Assembly: GCF_003438995.1 (NCBI RefSeq)
Contig: NZ_QSUN01000007.1
Span: forward strand, 12,599-76,598
Direction of reading: 5' to 3'
Source: Bacteroides sp. OM05-12
Lineage (GTDB): Bacteria; Bacteroidota; Bacteroidia; Bacteroidales; Bacteroidaceae
DNA: 64,000 nucleotides
The translations under genes were made by a program, and so were the position numbers. Every line of letters starts with the position of its first letter. Within the stretch, counting starts at the first letter, position 1. Of this stretch, positions 55,205 through 63,632 are shown one piece after another. Under the pieces are notes generated by a model, which did not search any database, was not told the DNA's origin, and saw only the letters and a list, made by a program, of their open reading frames with translations.

Positions 55205-56380
55205 ATGGCAAAAGAACTAGAATTGAAATACGGCTGCAATCCAAACCAAAAGCCGTCCCGCATCTTCATGCAAGCAGGAGAATTACCAATTGAAGTATTA
55301 AACGGACGTCCGGGCTATATCAACTTTCTGGACGCTTTCAATAGTTGGCAGCTTGTAAAAGAGCTTAAAGAAGCTACAGGACTTCCGGCTGCGGCTTCTT
55401 TCAAACATGTCAGTCCGGCAGGCGTAGCCGTAGGTATCGATATGAACGATACTCTAAAGAAAATATATTTTGTGGACGACTTAAAATTATCTCCACTGGC
55501 AACCGCTTACGCACGGGCACGCGGAGCAGACCGTATGTCTTCTTACGGAGATTTCATCGCTTTAAGCGATATTTGTGACGAAGCAACCGCACGCTTAATC
55601 AATCGGGAAGTATCCGATGGAGTAATTGCCCCGGGTTATACTCCTGAAGCGTTGGATATTTTAAAAGCCAAACGTAAAGGGACCTATAATGTTATAAAAA
55701 TAGATCCGAATTATCTCCCTGCTCCCATTGAGCACAAAGATGTTTTCGGTACCACATTCGAACAAGGACGTAACGAAATAAAACTGGATAAGTCACTACT
55801 CGCTAATATCCCAACTCAAAACAAATCATTTACGGAGGAAGCAAAACGAGATTTGATCATTGCACTCATCACCTTAAAATATACGCAGTCCAATTCCGTT
55901 TGTTATGTAAAAGACGGACAGGCTATCGGCATTGGCGCAGGACAACAAAGCCGCATCCATTGTACTCGTCTTGCCGGAAACAAAGCTGATATCTGGTATT
56001 TACGTCAACACCCGAAAGTTATGAATCTGCCATTTAAGGAAAAGATTCGCCGTGCAGACCGAGACAACACGATTGACGTTTACATCTCTGACGACTATGA
56101 GGATGTTCTTGCCGATGGCATTTGGGAACAGTTCTTTACTGAAAAGCCGGAAGTCCTCACCCGTGAAGAAAAACGGACATGGTTGAATACGCTTAAAGGT
56201 GTGGCATTAGGTTCTGATGCTTTCTTCCCATTTGGTGACAACATAGAACGGGCGCATAAAAGTGGTGTGGAATATATTGCACAAGCAGGAGGTTCGGTAC
56301 GTGATGATCATGTGATAGATACTTGTAATAAATATGGTATTACAATGGCATTTACAGGTGTTCGCTTGTTCCATCATTAA
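55205..56380 (+). CDS. AICAR transformylase-type enzyme (PurH C-terminal domain alone)
   Basis: 391 residues from the ATG at 55205 (MAKELELKYGCNPNQKPSRI). The folate-dependent transformylase signature SFKHVSPAGVAVG with the catalytic Lys-His pair is present, as are YARARGADRMSSYGDF and IGIGAGQQSR. The N-terminal IMP cyclohydrolase (MGS-like) domain of bifunctional PurH is missing, so this protein would only make FAICAR from AICAR. A full PurH or a separate cyclohydrolase is expected elsewhere. It stands alone with its own promoter. Confidence 0.92.
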   Translation: MAKELELKYGCNPNQKPSRIFMQAGELPIEVLNGRPGYINFLDAFNSWQLVKELKEATGLPAAASFKHVSPAGVAVGIDMNDTLKKIYFVDDLKLSPLATAYARARGADRMSSYGDFIALSDICDEATARLINREVSDGVIAPGYTPEALDILKAKRKGTYNVIKIDPNYLPAPIEHKDVFGTTFEQGRNEIKLDKSLLANIPTQNKSFTEEAKRDLIIALITLKYTQSNSVCYVKDGQAIGIGAGQQSRIHCTRLAGNKADIWYLRQHPKVMNLPFKEKIRRADRDNTIDVYISDDYEDVLADGIWEQFFTEKPEVLTREEKRTWLNTLKGVALGSDAFFPFGDNIERAHKSGVEYIAQAGGSVRDDHVIDTCNKYGITMAFTGVRLFHH

Positions 56381-56429
56381 TTCCTTATCAAGATATTTCT
56401 TCTAAGAAACTATTTTTCAATTATCAAGT

Positions 56430-56504
56430 AAATGGCTGAAAGGAATAAGAATCAAAATGCAAACGAATACGTTAGTAACAGATTCTATCTCCTTTCAGCC
56501 ATTT
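56430..56504. terminator. Long-looped inverted repeat between convergent genes
   Basis: AAATGGCTGAAAGGA (56430-56444) is perfectly inverted at 56490-56504. Inside, ATAAGAATC and GATTCTAT extend the pairing, leaving a loop of about 27 bases or more. Probably a bidirectional terminator; a small structured RNA is possible. Confidence 0.6.
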
Positions 56505-56561
56505 CACGATCTTATAGAAGGTGCTATTAGTTAAGCTCTATCCTCAGTTACTTCGACCAAC

Positions 56562-56753
56562 TTATTTTTTATGACGATTGGCCCTTTTACGACGATATTC
56601 CTCTTTCATCTTTGCCGAACCGGAACCGTGCAGACCGGTTATGTAAGTTTTCTTTTTAGCTTTCGTCTTCACTTTTTCATCTTTCTTCCCACCGGGCGAG
56701 CTCTTGCCACCTTTGAAAACAATGCCTTCCGTTATTGCTTTTTCTATCTCCAT
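56562..56753 (-). CDS. Small lysine-rich protein of unknown function
   Basis: 63 residues from the ATG at 56751-56753 (MEIEKAITEGIVFKGG). An upstream ATG at 56786 would overlap the M23 gene. It starts 7 bases after the M23 peptidase stop, so it is probably co-transcribed. The composition is strongly basic (KTKAKKKTY, RRKRANRHKK), without signal or membrane segment, which would suit nucleic-acid or ribosome contact. I do not recognise the family, and the ORF could be fortuitous. Confidence 0.5.
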   Translation of the reverse strand: MEIEKAITEGIVFKGGKSSPGGKKDEKVKTKAKKKTYITGLHGSGSAKMKEEYRRKRANRHKK

Positions 56754-56760
56754 ATAGTTA

Positions 56761-57396
56761 TTATTTAGATAATATCGGTTTAACAATAATCCCTTGAGCC
56801 GACTTGGTGCAACAAACGCACTCTTTGCGCAAGGTATGATTCTTCATACTAAAAATGATATGCGGATTAAAATGTTCACCATTGATACGAGTTTCAAAAT
56901 GCAGGTGCTCGGTAGTAGCTCTACCCGTACGTCCGGTAAGGGCGATAGGCTGACCTACATGAACCGTATCTCCGGAATGCACCAAATTCTTTGAATTATG
57001 ACTGTAAACCGTTTCCAAACCGGAGGAATGCCGTACTACCACCACATTCCCATAAGCATAATAGGGTTTTGACATACGCACGATGCCATTAAAAGCACAA
57101 CGGATCGTATCATTGGCACGGGTTTTCAAATCTACGCCGCTATGACGTTTACGATTTCCCACTCCGCCATAGTCGGATATGACTTTTGCACCGGCCAACG
57201 GAAAGCAATAATCCTTTTCCGAAAGAGCATCCAAATGAATCTCCAATTTATTACCGGAAACGAACAAGCCCTGCGTCTTTGCGCTGATATGGGCAAGTTC
57301 CATCGGGGTAAACGTCTGCTTTACCGGTTCCTTTGCCTGCATACTGCCAAACAGCAACAAAGCAAATACAAGACCGATACTATATATTATTTTCAT
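56761..57396 (-). CDS. M23-family (LytM-type) peptidase
   Basis: 211 residues, signal ending in MQA. The zinc motifs are RHSGVDLKT (His and Asp ligands) and HLHFET (catalytic and ligand histidines), within the usual beta-sheet sequence GNVVVVRHSSGLETVYSHN. No LysM or coiled-coil domain is present, so it is a minimal periplasmic enzyme acting on peptidoglycan cross-links, or a degenerate regulator of amidases; the ligands look intact, favouring activity. Confidence 0.93.
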   Translation of the reverse strand: MKIIYSIGLVFALLLFGSMQAKEPVKQTFTPMELAHISAKTQGLFVSGNKLEIHLDALSEKDYCFPLAGAKVISDYGGVGNRKRHSGVDLKTRANDTIRCAFNGIVRMSKPYYAYGNVVVVRHSSGLETVYSHNSKNLVHSGDTVHVGQPIALTGRTGRATTEHLHFETRINGEHFNPHIIFSMKNHTLRKECVCCTKSAQGIIVKPILSK

Positions 57397-57418
57397 GAAT
57401 CATTTTTTATCTATGGGG

Positions 57419-57426
57419 CAAAGATA
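57419..57426 (-). promoter_or_regulatory. -7 box of the M23 peptidase gene
   Basis: TATCTTTG on the reverse strand, 23 bases before the ATG at 57396. Confidence 0.55.
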
Positions 57427-57459
57427 AGGATAAAAAACGGAAGCTGCGGCAAAACGGAT

Positions 57460-57630
57460 ATGAACTTTAAGAATCATCCTACCTCCAATTACACAACCAA
57501 TACCGCAAATCAAAAGATTGGAAAGCTGACTAAAAACTTCTTCTTCAAAAAGAATGGCATCATCGATTTATATTACATTCCTGTGACAACCCTCCCGGAT
57601 ATCGGAGTCAAAAACAAGATTTCCACATAG
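57460..57630 (+). CDS. Possible short ORF or gene remnant
   Basis: A 56-codon frame between the M23 promoter and the TPR-regulator gene reads MNFKNHPTSNYTTNTANQ... and ends in GVKNKIST. It has no signal and no recognised domain, and ends 6 bases before the stop of the opposite-strand gene. The composition is protein-like, but nothing else supports it. It could be the tail of a lost gene. Confidence 0.25.
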   Translation: MNFKNHPTSNYTTNTANQKIGKLTKNFFFKKNGIIDLYYIPVTTLPDIGVKNKIST

Positions 57631-57635
57631 ACCGA

Positions 57636-59354
57636 TCAAAATGTCCGCAAGAAATCTTCCAACGAACTGTCTTGCCCTAATTCCATCTTTTTCCGCAGGC
57701 GGTAGCGCGTTGTGATAACGGTATCGGGCAGCACGGAAAGAATTTGTGCAATCTCCTTCGTACTCATTCCGATGCGGATATAGGCGCAGAACCTCAGGTC
57801 ATTCTCGGACAAAGAAGGAAAAGTTTCTTTCAATTTGGTGAAGAAATTCGGATTGACATTCTCAAAATGTATCTTAAAATATTGCCATTCGTCTCTTTGG
57901 TCCAAATGTTCTTTAATCTTCTTCTTCAATACAGATTCATCCTTGGCAGGTATTTTGCCTTCTTTTCCCAATATTTCTATCTCATGAATCAATCCTTTCA
58001 GCGACTGGTTCTTCTCGGTAATAATCAGTGTATTAGAGGTCAATTCTCGGTTTTTTAGGTTCAGTTCTATCTCATACTGGTTGTTTTGCAACATAAGTTC
58101 CCGGTTCTCCGTTTCTTTCAACTGCTTTTTCATCTTCTCTTTTTTCCGTGAGAGCAGAAGGATGTAGGTAATGAGAAACAGCAAAAGAGTAAGCGCCATA
58201 ACGCTGATTACGGTTATTCGCTTTTGCAAGACGGCATTTTCCTTGGCTTGCATTATTTCCGATTGATATTTCTCAATAGTGATACGACTTTCCATCCGGT
58301 TGACCTGCATGATCTTATCGTACGCAAGGAAAGAGTCGCGGTACACCTCTAATTCTTTCAGGTAATGGTAGGCGCTATCCGAACGGTTCAATCTGCTGTA
58401 TGCTTCGGACATTCCATATAATATAGGAAACATATCTGTCGCATTATTATTCGATCCCATGATATCCCAATAAGCCTGATAGTAATAAGTTAACGCACTA
58501 TCATTCTTATTATCCTTTAGCATGAGTGCTCCCATAGAAATCGAGGTAATGTCGATTAATAGTTGACTGTCGCTTTCTCGAGCCAGTCGATAGGCCTCCC
58601 GCGCGTATTGCTTCTCTTGCATATCGGACACACTGAAGAGGGAAACCATGACATTGATCAAATAGCTTGTGTCTTGCCTGGCAACCGGATTCTCTACCAG
58701 TGCTTTCAGAATTTCCAATGCTTCCGCTTCCCGCCCTAGATTATATAATGTATTACTAATGTTGATACGATTTTTAATTTCGCAGTGCGTACTCGCCACC
58801 TCTTTAAATGCATTTTCCGCTTTCTTCAAATAGCTGAGCGCCATCTCATATTCCTGCAATTCACGTAGGGTAACACCGATTTGTACATAAGTCTTGCCCA
58901 AATAGAAAAGGTCATCGTATTTTTTCCACACCGGTTCTAGTTTTTGTCCGAGCATATATGCTTGAAGCCACTTTCCTCTATTTCGCAATAGGCTCATCTC
59001 AACGAGCTGCATGTGCGCATAGTCATATTCATACCTGACGGTATCCGTCAACGCAATAGCCTTATCAACCAACAATGCGGCAGAATCCAAATCGTTCACA
59101 GCCTGTATCCATGCTTCCCAATAATAAGCCCGCGCCTGCAACTGCCGGTTTTGTCTCTCGCCGGCTATCCGGTACATAGTTTTTATCTGCTGATACAAAT
59201 CACTTCTTCCCTGATCAACGAAAGCGACTTCCTCACATTGCAATGCCAATGCATCAAATTCTTTGTCGATAGGCTCCCACTTATAGGCAATATTGTCTGC
59301 TGTTACCGATTGAAAGTAAAATGCCGTTAATAATAAAAGAATGTATGCTTTCAT
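57636..59354 (-). CDS. Membrane-anchored TPR regulator with C-terminal LuxR-like HTH
   Basis: 572 residues from the ATG at 59352-59354 (MKAYILLLLTAFYF). The in-frame start at 59387 lies upstream of the promoter box. After the signal come about 350 residues of tetratricopeptide-type helices (for example LGKTYVQIGVTLRELQEYEMALSYLKKAE broken into TPR units), one membrane helix near residue 385, a coiled coil (KKEKMKKQLKETENRELM) and an HTH (DLRFCAYIRIGMSTKEIAQI). Bacteroidetes use this layout for membrane-bound transcription regulators. It is divergent from the large secreted protein gene, its probable target. Confidence 0.88.
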   Translation of the reverse strand: MKAYILLLLTAFYFQSVTADNIAYKWEPIDKEFDALALQCEEVAFVDQGRSDLYQQIKTMYRIAGERQNRQLQARAYYWEAWIQAVNDLDSAALLVDKAIALTDTVRYEYDYAHMQLVEMSLLRNRGKWLQAYMLGQKLEPVWKKYDDLFYLGKTYVQIGVTLRELQEYEMALSYLKKAENAFKEVASTHCEIKNRINISNTLYNLGREAEALEILKALVENPVARQDTSYLINVMVSLFSVSDMQEKQYAREAYRLARESDSQLLIDITSISMGALMLKDNKNDSALTYYYQAYWDIMGSNNNATDMFPILYGMSEAYSRLNRSDSAYHYLKELEVYRDSFLAYDKIMQVNRMESRITIEKYQSEIMQAKENAVLQKRITVISVMALTLLLFLITYILLLSRKKEKMKKQLKETENRELMLQNNQYEIELNLKNRELTSNTLIITEKNQSLKGLIHEIEILGKEGKIPAKDESVLKKKIKEHLDQRDEWQYFKIHFENVNPNFFTKLKETFPSLSENDLRFCAYIRIGMSTKEIAQILSVLPDTVITTRYRLRKKMELGQDSSLEDFLRTF

Positions 59355-59358
59355 ACTG

Positions 59359-59366
59359 CAAATATA
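59359..59366 (-). promoter_or_regulatory. -7 box of the TPR regulator gene, 4 bases from its ATG
   Basis: TATATTTG on the reverse strand ends 4 bases before the ATG at 59354. A transcript starting at the usual distance would be leaderless or nearly so. Confidence 0.5.
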
Positions 59367-59430
59367 TAAAAAAGAGATTATGTACATGATTTGTCTATAT
59401 ACTTTTTCAGGTCTGTATAGACGTATTTTC

Positions 59431-59438
59431 TATATTTG
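59431..59438 (+). promoter_or_regulatory. -7 box of the large adhesin-like gene
   Basis: TATATTTG lies 27 bases before the ATG at 59466. A TTG start at 59436 would lie inside the box and is rejected. Confidence 0.55.
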
Positions 59439-59465
59439 CCTCAACAATCACTAAAAAGATTATCT

Positions 59466-62400
59466 ATGAGAAAGATTTTATTCCTATTATTAATGATGTG
59501 TTGCTCAGTAGGGCTGACGGCACAAACGAAGTTCAAACAATTAGGAGAAACTAGGGAAAAGACTCCTGCTCCGAGTAGAACGGTGCTAACCGGATTTACC
59601 AAGCAATCCATCGGATTGTATAAGCATAACCGGGCACAGATCATCAAATCCGCCCAAAGGGTGAAGAACGCCAACGTTCCTGCGGATAAGGTAGAAATCA
59701 TTCTGGAGGCACACGATGTGATGGGCTATGGTATGATAGGCTATCAGATGCTATTGGACGACAAGCACAATACATACGGAGAACTGTTCGACGGCGACTC
59801 ATACGAGTATAACGGAGGTTCGTATGATGCATTCAAATACAAGATTCCAGAAAATGCTGAGGCAGATCCTGACACAAAAGCAGTAATCGTGGACGGTGAA
59901 GGAACCGTACTGATTCCCGAAGGAACGTATGATTATATGATAACGTGCCCGTTCCCGCGCGAAGGCATATCATTTGCCAAAGGTGAATTCGGACGTTTTG
60001 ACGATTTCTACTTCAAAGGCGGCTATACGTACCGCTTCCTCATCACGTTGGAAAGCGGTGATATGGGAATGGAAGACGTAGCGATTCCATATACAGATGT
60101 AGATGCCGCTGTTGTAGCCGTGACACTCCCGGCAAGCAGTATGGATCTCACCGCTACAGAGACTATCTCTGTTAAAATAGCTAATCGGGGAACATCGGCA
60201 ATTTCCAACTTCCCGGTCTGCTATCAGGTGAATGGTGGAAACCCGGTACAAGAAACCTATACCGGTACAATAGCTGCCGGAGCTACGGCTGATTATACCT
60301 TCAATACGAAAGCAGATCTATCTGCAGAAAAGCTCTATACGATAAAGGCTTACACAAGCCTGGCAGGCGATTTAATTCCGTATAATGACGCCAAAGAGGG
60401 AAAGTGCAGGCATATCGGTGCTGCTTCATTGCCATATACGTATGACTTCTCTTCGCAAGAGGACTTCCCATTTGACTGGACGGTAATCAATGCGAACGAC
60501 GATTACTGTTACTGGCAATATAATAGCTGGGATACACACAGTGGCGAACCGGGTGCCGCCCAATGTTCTTCTTACAGTCCGGAAAACGACGACTATTTGC
60601 TATCTTCACCTATCCGTTTGGAAAGCGGCGACAATCATATCATATTTTACGTTAAAGCCGGTTCTGCCAGTATGCCAGAGTTACTGGATGTGCGCTACGG
60701 CAATACGACGAATGTAGAATCGATGACGATAATCGGAGACTATACCGTAAAAAATGGAGATTGGCTCCTGAAAGCTATTAACTTTAAAGTAGAACAAAGC
60801 GGTGTTTACTATTTTGCTTTCCACTTGAAGACCGTTGATGGCGCAAGCCTCTACCTTGACGATATATTGATCGACCGCGGTATTTACGAAACATACCCGG
60901 ACATCGCCATCGAGAAAATATTATTGCCTTACTCCAACTGTGATTTATCCGAACAGTCACAAATCGGTGTCCGATTGATAAATAACGGCACGGGGCCGGC
61001 AGAATCTATCGACCTGACCTATACAGTTAATAACAAGGCGCCTGTTAAGCAGACCTTTACGGAAGGACTGGAATCAGATGCTACGAAATCTTTCTACTTT
61101 GACACGCCTGCCAACTTCCTCGACTTGGGTAAGTATGACGTAACTGTAAAGGCGCAAACGGGTAATAATGCGGACGAGCAGACTGCTTCTGTGGAACACT
61201 ACGCACCGATAACCGAGTTTCCGGCAGTAACGGACTTTTACTTGGACGAGGGTATAGAGGGTAACTGGGCACCAATGTCGGAAAACGCATGGAGATATGA
61301 GCCGTTTGGAGGTTGCTACAGTTGTGTTAAAGGAGGAGTAGAGAACGGACTGCTCTCCCGTTGTTTCACCTTCAACCACCCGTTCCGTGTAAAGATAGCC
61401 TACAGAGGAGGCCTCTTCTTCACACCGTCCGCCCTTTATATCGCTTACGGAAAGCCTGGAACGGATGTGTCTACATGGACCAAAGTTTATGAGGACAAGG
61501 AAATCTCCGGCGAAGTAGAAACGGAATTCAGCGTTACTCCTGAGGAACCCGGCAACTACAGCATCGCCATTGTGGACATTTCGGAAGACGCTAATACATT
61601 GGTGTCTCTTTACCAACTTACCGTATCCGAAGTATATGAACATGATATACGAATCACTGATGTAGCTTCTCCGCTGGCTCCTTACACACCGGTAAATCAT
61701 GCCAATAGGGAAGGGACTTATACTGTCGGAGTAGAAAACAGAGGTACTGCCCAGTTAACCGGCGTGAAGTTTTCTGTCAACAAAGACGCAACCCGGTTAT
61801 TCACTTCCGAAGCGATTTCCACACTTGATGTTTCGGCAACAAGCACATTGTCCGTACACGGCACATTACCCGCCATGAAGATAGGAGATCATCTGGCAGA
61901 CTTGAGCATAAAGGCGGAAATGAACGAAACGGACAGTTACATGGAAGATAATACACGGATATTGCCCGAAGTGCATGTCACGGATACCGTTTTTGCCACC
62001 GAACAGACCAACGAATTTATTCTGGGAACAGGACTTAGCGGACAGACTGCCTATTTCGGTAATGTATATACGCTGTCGGAGAGGGATACGCTAACTTCAC
62101 TCACCGTAGGATTAGCACAGGATAACTATTATGTACCGGTGGACATGGGTGTCGCCGTATATAGCCTCAAGGCGGACGGAAAGACACTCGACAAGGAACT
62201 TTACTCCAAAACCTTTGAACGTGAAGGCAAAGGCGGCTTACGACAGATTTACTTCACACCCCGCATATTGGAACCGGGCAAGTATTATTTTGAAGTACGC
62301 CAGCTTAGCATGAACAACATTGGTCTTGCTTATGAACTTGGAGAAAACAGCTCATTCTACCAAAACGTGGACGGTACTCTGCATCTGATGGCAGGATACG

Positions 62401-63623
62401 GCAATATCGTGGTGCGCGCCAACTTCGGACATAATGCTAAGGCATACAAGAAGAATGTAGCCGTGACGGAAATTACCAAACCTGTGAAAACGAAAGCTTT
62501 GTTCTCTTCTGTAGAAACAGTGGAAGCCATCGTGGAAAATACGGGTATGGAAGCAGCATCCGGCATCACTGTACGCTGTCAGACAAAGGGTGTTGATAAA
62601 ACGGTAACCCTTGATTTGGAATCCTACTCGAAGAAGACGGTGACGTTCGAGGGAGTCAATCTCTCCACACCGGGAGAATATACACTGACCGTGACAGCTA
62701 CTGTGACAGGTGATGAAAACCCGGGAGACAATGCCGTGACACGTATATTAACTTCTGTTGCCGAAGCAAGCCCATACAGTCTTGATTTCGAGTCTTGCGA
62801 TGACTTTGATACAGACCACGAGTTCAATCCGAAATGGTGGACGGTAAATCGTCTAGGCTTGCCTACAAATGCATGGTGGCAGTTTGATTATCCACACAAT
62901 GAAGCACCTGTCGGATTTATTGCTTTCAATATCGAAGCTACTACCCCTCCGATGACGGCTGATTTGAATGTCCCGGGATTCTTCCCCCATTCGGGTAAAC
63001 GTTTCGGCGCAGCGTTCGTACCGGCATACATTTCGAGCGACGAGATTTACGCTAGCGATACTTGGCTCATTTCACCGAAATTGAAGTTGGATACACCATC
63101 TTCACTGGAGCTTTACGTAAAGACTCATAAGCTGGAAAGCCCAAGTTCTAAGTTAGAACGCTACAAGCTATACGTCTCCGACACGGACGACAACTTTGAC
63201 AGCTTCCGTCTGATCGGAGGTGAAAGAGAGGCTCCGGTGGATTGGACGAAGGTGACGGTAGACCTCAGCGCTTACGACCATAAAGAAATATATGTAGCCC
63301 TACAATACATCAGCCCGACAATTGAAGGAGTAGTCATGATGGTAGACGACATTCAGGTGAAGAGCGGCGCAGTAGGTATTGACAGTACAGAAGAAACGAC
63401 GGACGTGCTGCTGTCTGTTACCGACGGGATGTTAAGCATCACTTCCGGCTCACCGATTATCGGAGTAAGGTTCTACAATATTTCCGGGCAGCAGTTATAT
63501 GACTCCGGCACAATAGGAACAGATTATTATCGTATCCCGTTGACCGCTTACCCGACAGGCGTTTATATGGCACGTGTGCAGACAGATAAAGGAACGAAGA
63601 CGTTGAAGTTTGTAGTGAAGTAA
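59466..63623 (+). CDS. Large secreted multidomain adhesin-like protein (choice-of-anchor J and CARDB-type domains)
   Basis: 1385 residues from the ATG at 59466, signal ending in GLTAQ. The N-terminal region (about 75-195) contains a gingipain-adhesin-like segment (DVMGYGMIGYQMLLDD, EGTYDYMITCPFP). CARDB-like domains alternate with cleaved-adhesin/choice-of-anchor-J domains, recognised by LPYTYDFSSQEDFPFDW, SSPIRL and SLYLDDILID, and again near 1090-1280 (DTWLISPKLKL, MMVDDIQVKSG). The C-terminal about 75 residues form a sorting-type domain (GVRFYNISGQQLY...GVYMARV). No protease catalytic motif was seen. It is probably a surface or secreted adhesin controlled by the divergent TPR regulator. 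Confidence 0.85.
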   Translation: MRKILFLLLMMCCSVGLTAQTKFKQLGETREKTPAPSRTVLTGFTKQSIGLYKHNRAQIIKSAQRVKNANVPADKVEIILEAHDVMGYGMIGYQMLLDDKHNTYGELFDGDSYEYNGGSYDAFKYKIPENAEADPDTKAVIVDGEGTVLIPEGTYDYMITCPFPREGISFAKGEFGRFDDFYFKGGYTYRFLITLESGDMGMEDVAIPYTDVDAAVVAVTLPASSMDLTATETISVKIANRGTSAISNFPVCYQVNGGNPVQETYTGTIAAGATADYTFNTKADLSAEKLYTIKAYTSLAGDLIPYNDAKEGKCRHIGAASLPYTYDFSSQEDFPFDWTVINANDDYCYWQYNSWDTHSGEPGAAQCSSYSPENDDYLLSSPIRLESGDNHIIFYVKAGSASMPELLDVRYGNTTNVESMTIIGDYTVKNGDWLLKAINFKVEQSGVYYFAFHLKTVDGASLYLDDILIDRGIYETYPDIAIEKILLPYSNCDLSEQSQIGVRLINNGTGPAESIDLTYTVNNKAPVKQTFTEGLESDATKSFYFDTPANFLDLGKYDVTVKAQTGNNADEQTASVEHYAPITEFPAVTDFYLDEGIEGNWAPMSENAWRYEPFGGCYSCVKGGVENGLLSRCFTFNHPFRVKIAYRGGLFFTPSALYIAYGKPGTDVSTWTKVYEDKEISGEVETEFSVTPEEPGNYSIAIVDISEDANTLVSLYQLTVSEVYEHDIRITDVASPLAPYTPVNHANREGTYTVGVENRGTAQLTGVKFSVNKDATRLFTSEAISTLDVSATSTLSVHGTLPAMKIGDHLADLSIKAEMNETDSYMEDNTRILPEVHVTDTVFATEQTNEFILGTGLSGQTAYFGNVYTLSERDTLTSLTVGLAQDNYYVPVDMGVAVYSLKADGKTLDKELYSKTFEREGKGGLRQIYFTPRILEPGKYYFEVRQLSMNNIGLAYELGENSSFYQNVDGTLHLMAGYGNIVVRANFGHNAKAYKKNVAVTEITKPVKTKALFSSVETVEAIVENTGMEAASGITVRCQTKGVDKTVTLDLESYSKKTVTFEGVNLSTPGEYTLTVTATVTGDENPGDNAVTRILTSVAEASPYSLDFESCDDFDTDHEFNPKWWTVNRLGLPTNAWWQFDYPHNEAPVGFIAFNIEATTPPMTADLNVPGFFPHSGKRFGAAFVPAYISSDEIYASDTWLISPKLKLDTPSSLELYVKTHKLESPSSKLERYKLYVSDTDDNFDSFRLIGGEREAPVDWTKVTVDLSAYDHKEIYVALQYISPTIEGVVMMVDDIQVKSGAVGIDSTEETTDVLLSVTDGMLSITSGSPIIGVRFYNISGQQLYDSGTIGTDYYRIPLTAYPTGVYMARVQTDKGTKTLKFVVK

Positions 63624-63632
63624 AAGTTCTTT

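Noticed and set aside
57142-57459. Upstream part of a 162-codon forward ORF
   Set aside because: It is antisense to the M23 peptidase gene, whose zinc motifs are intact, and its promoter. Only the part after 57460 is outside known genes.
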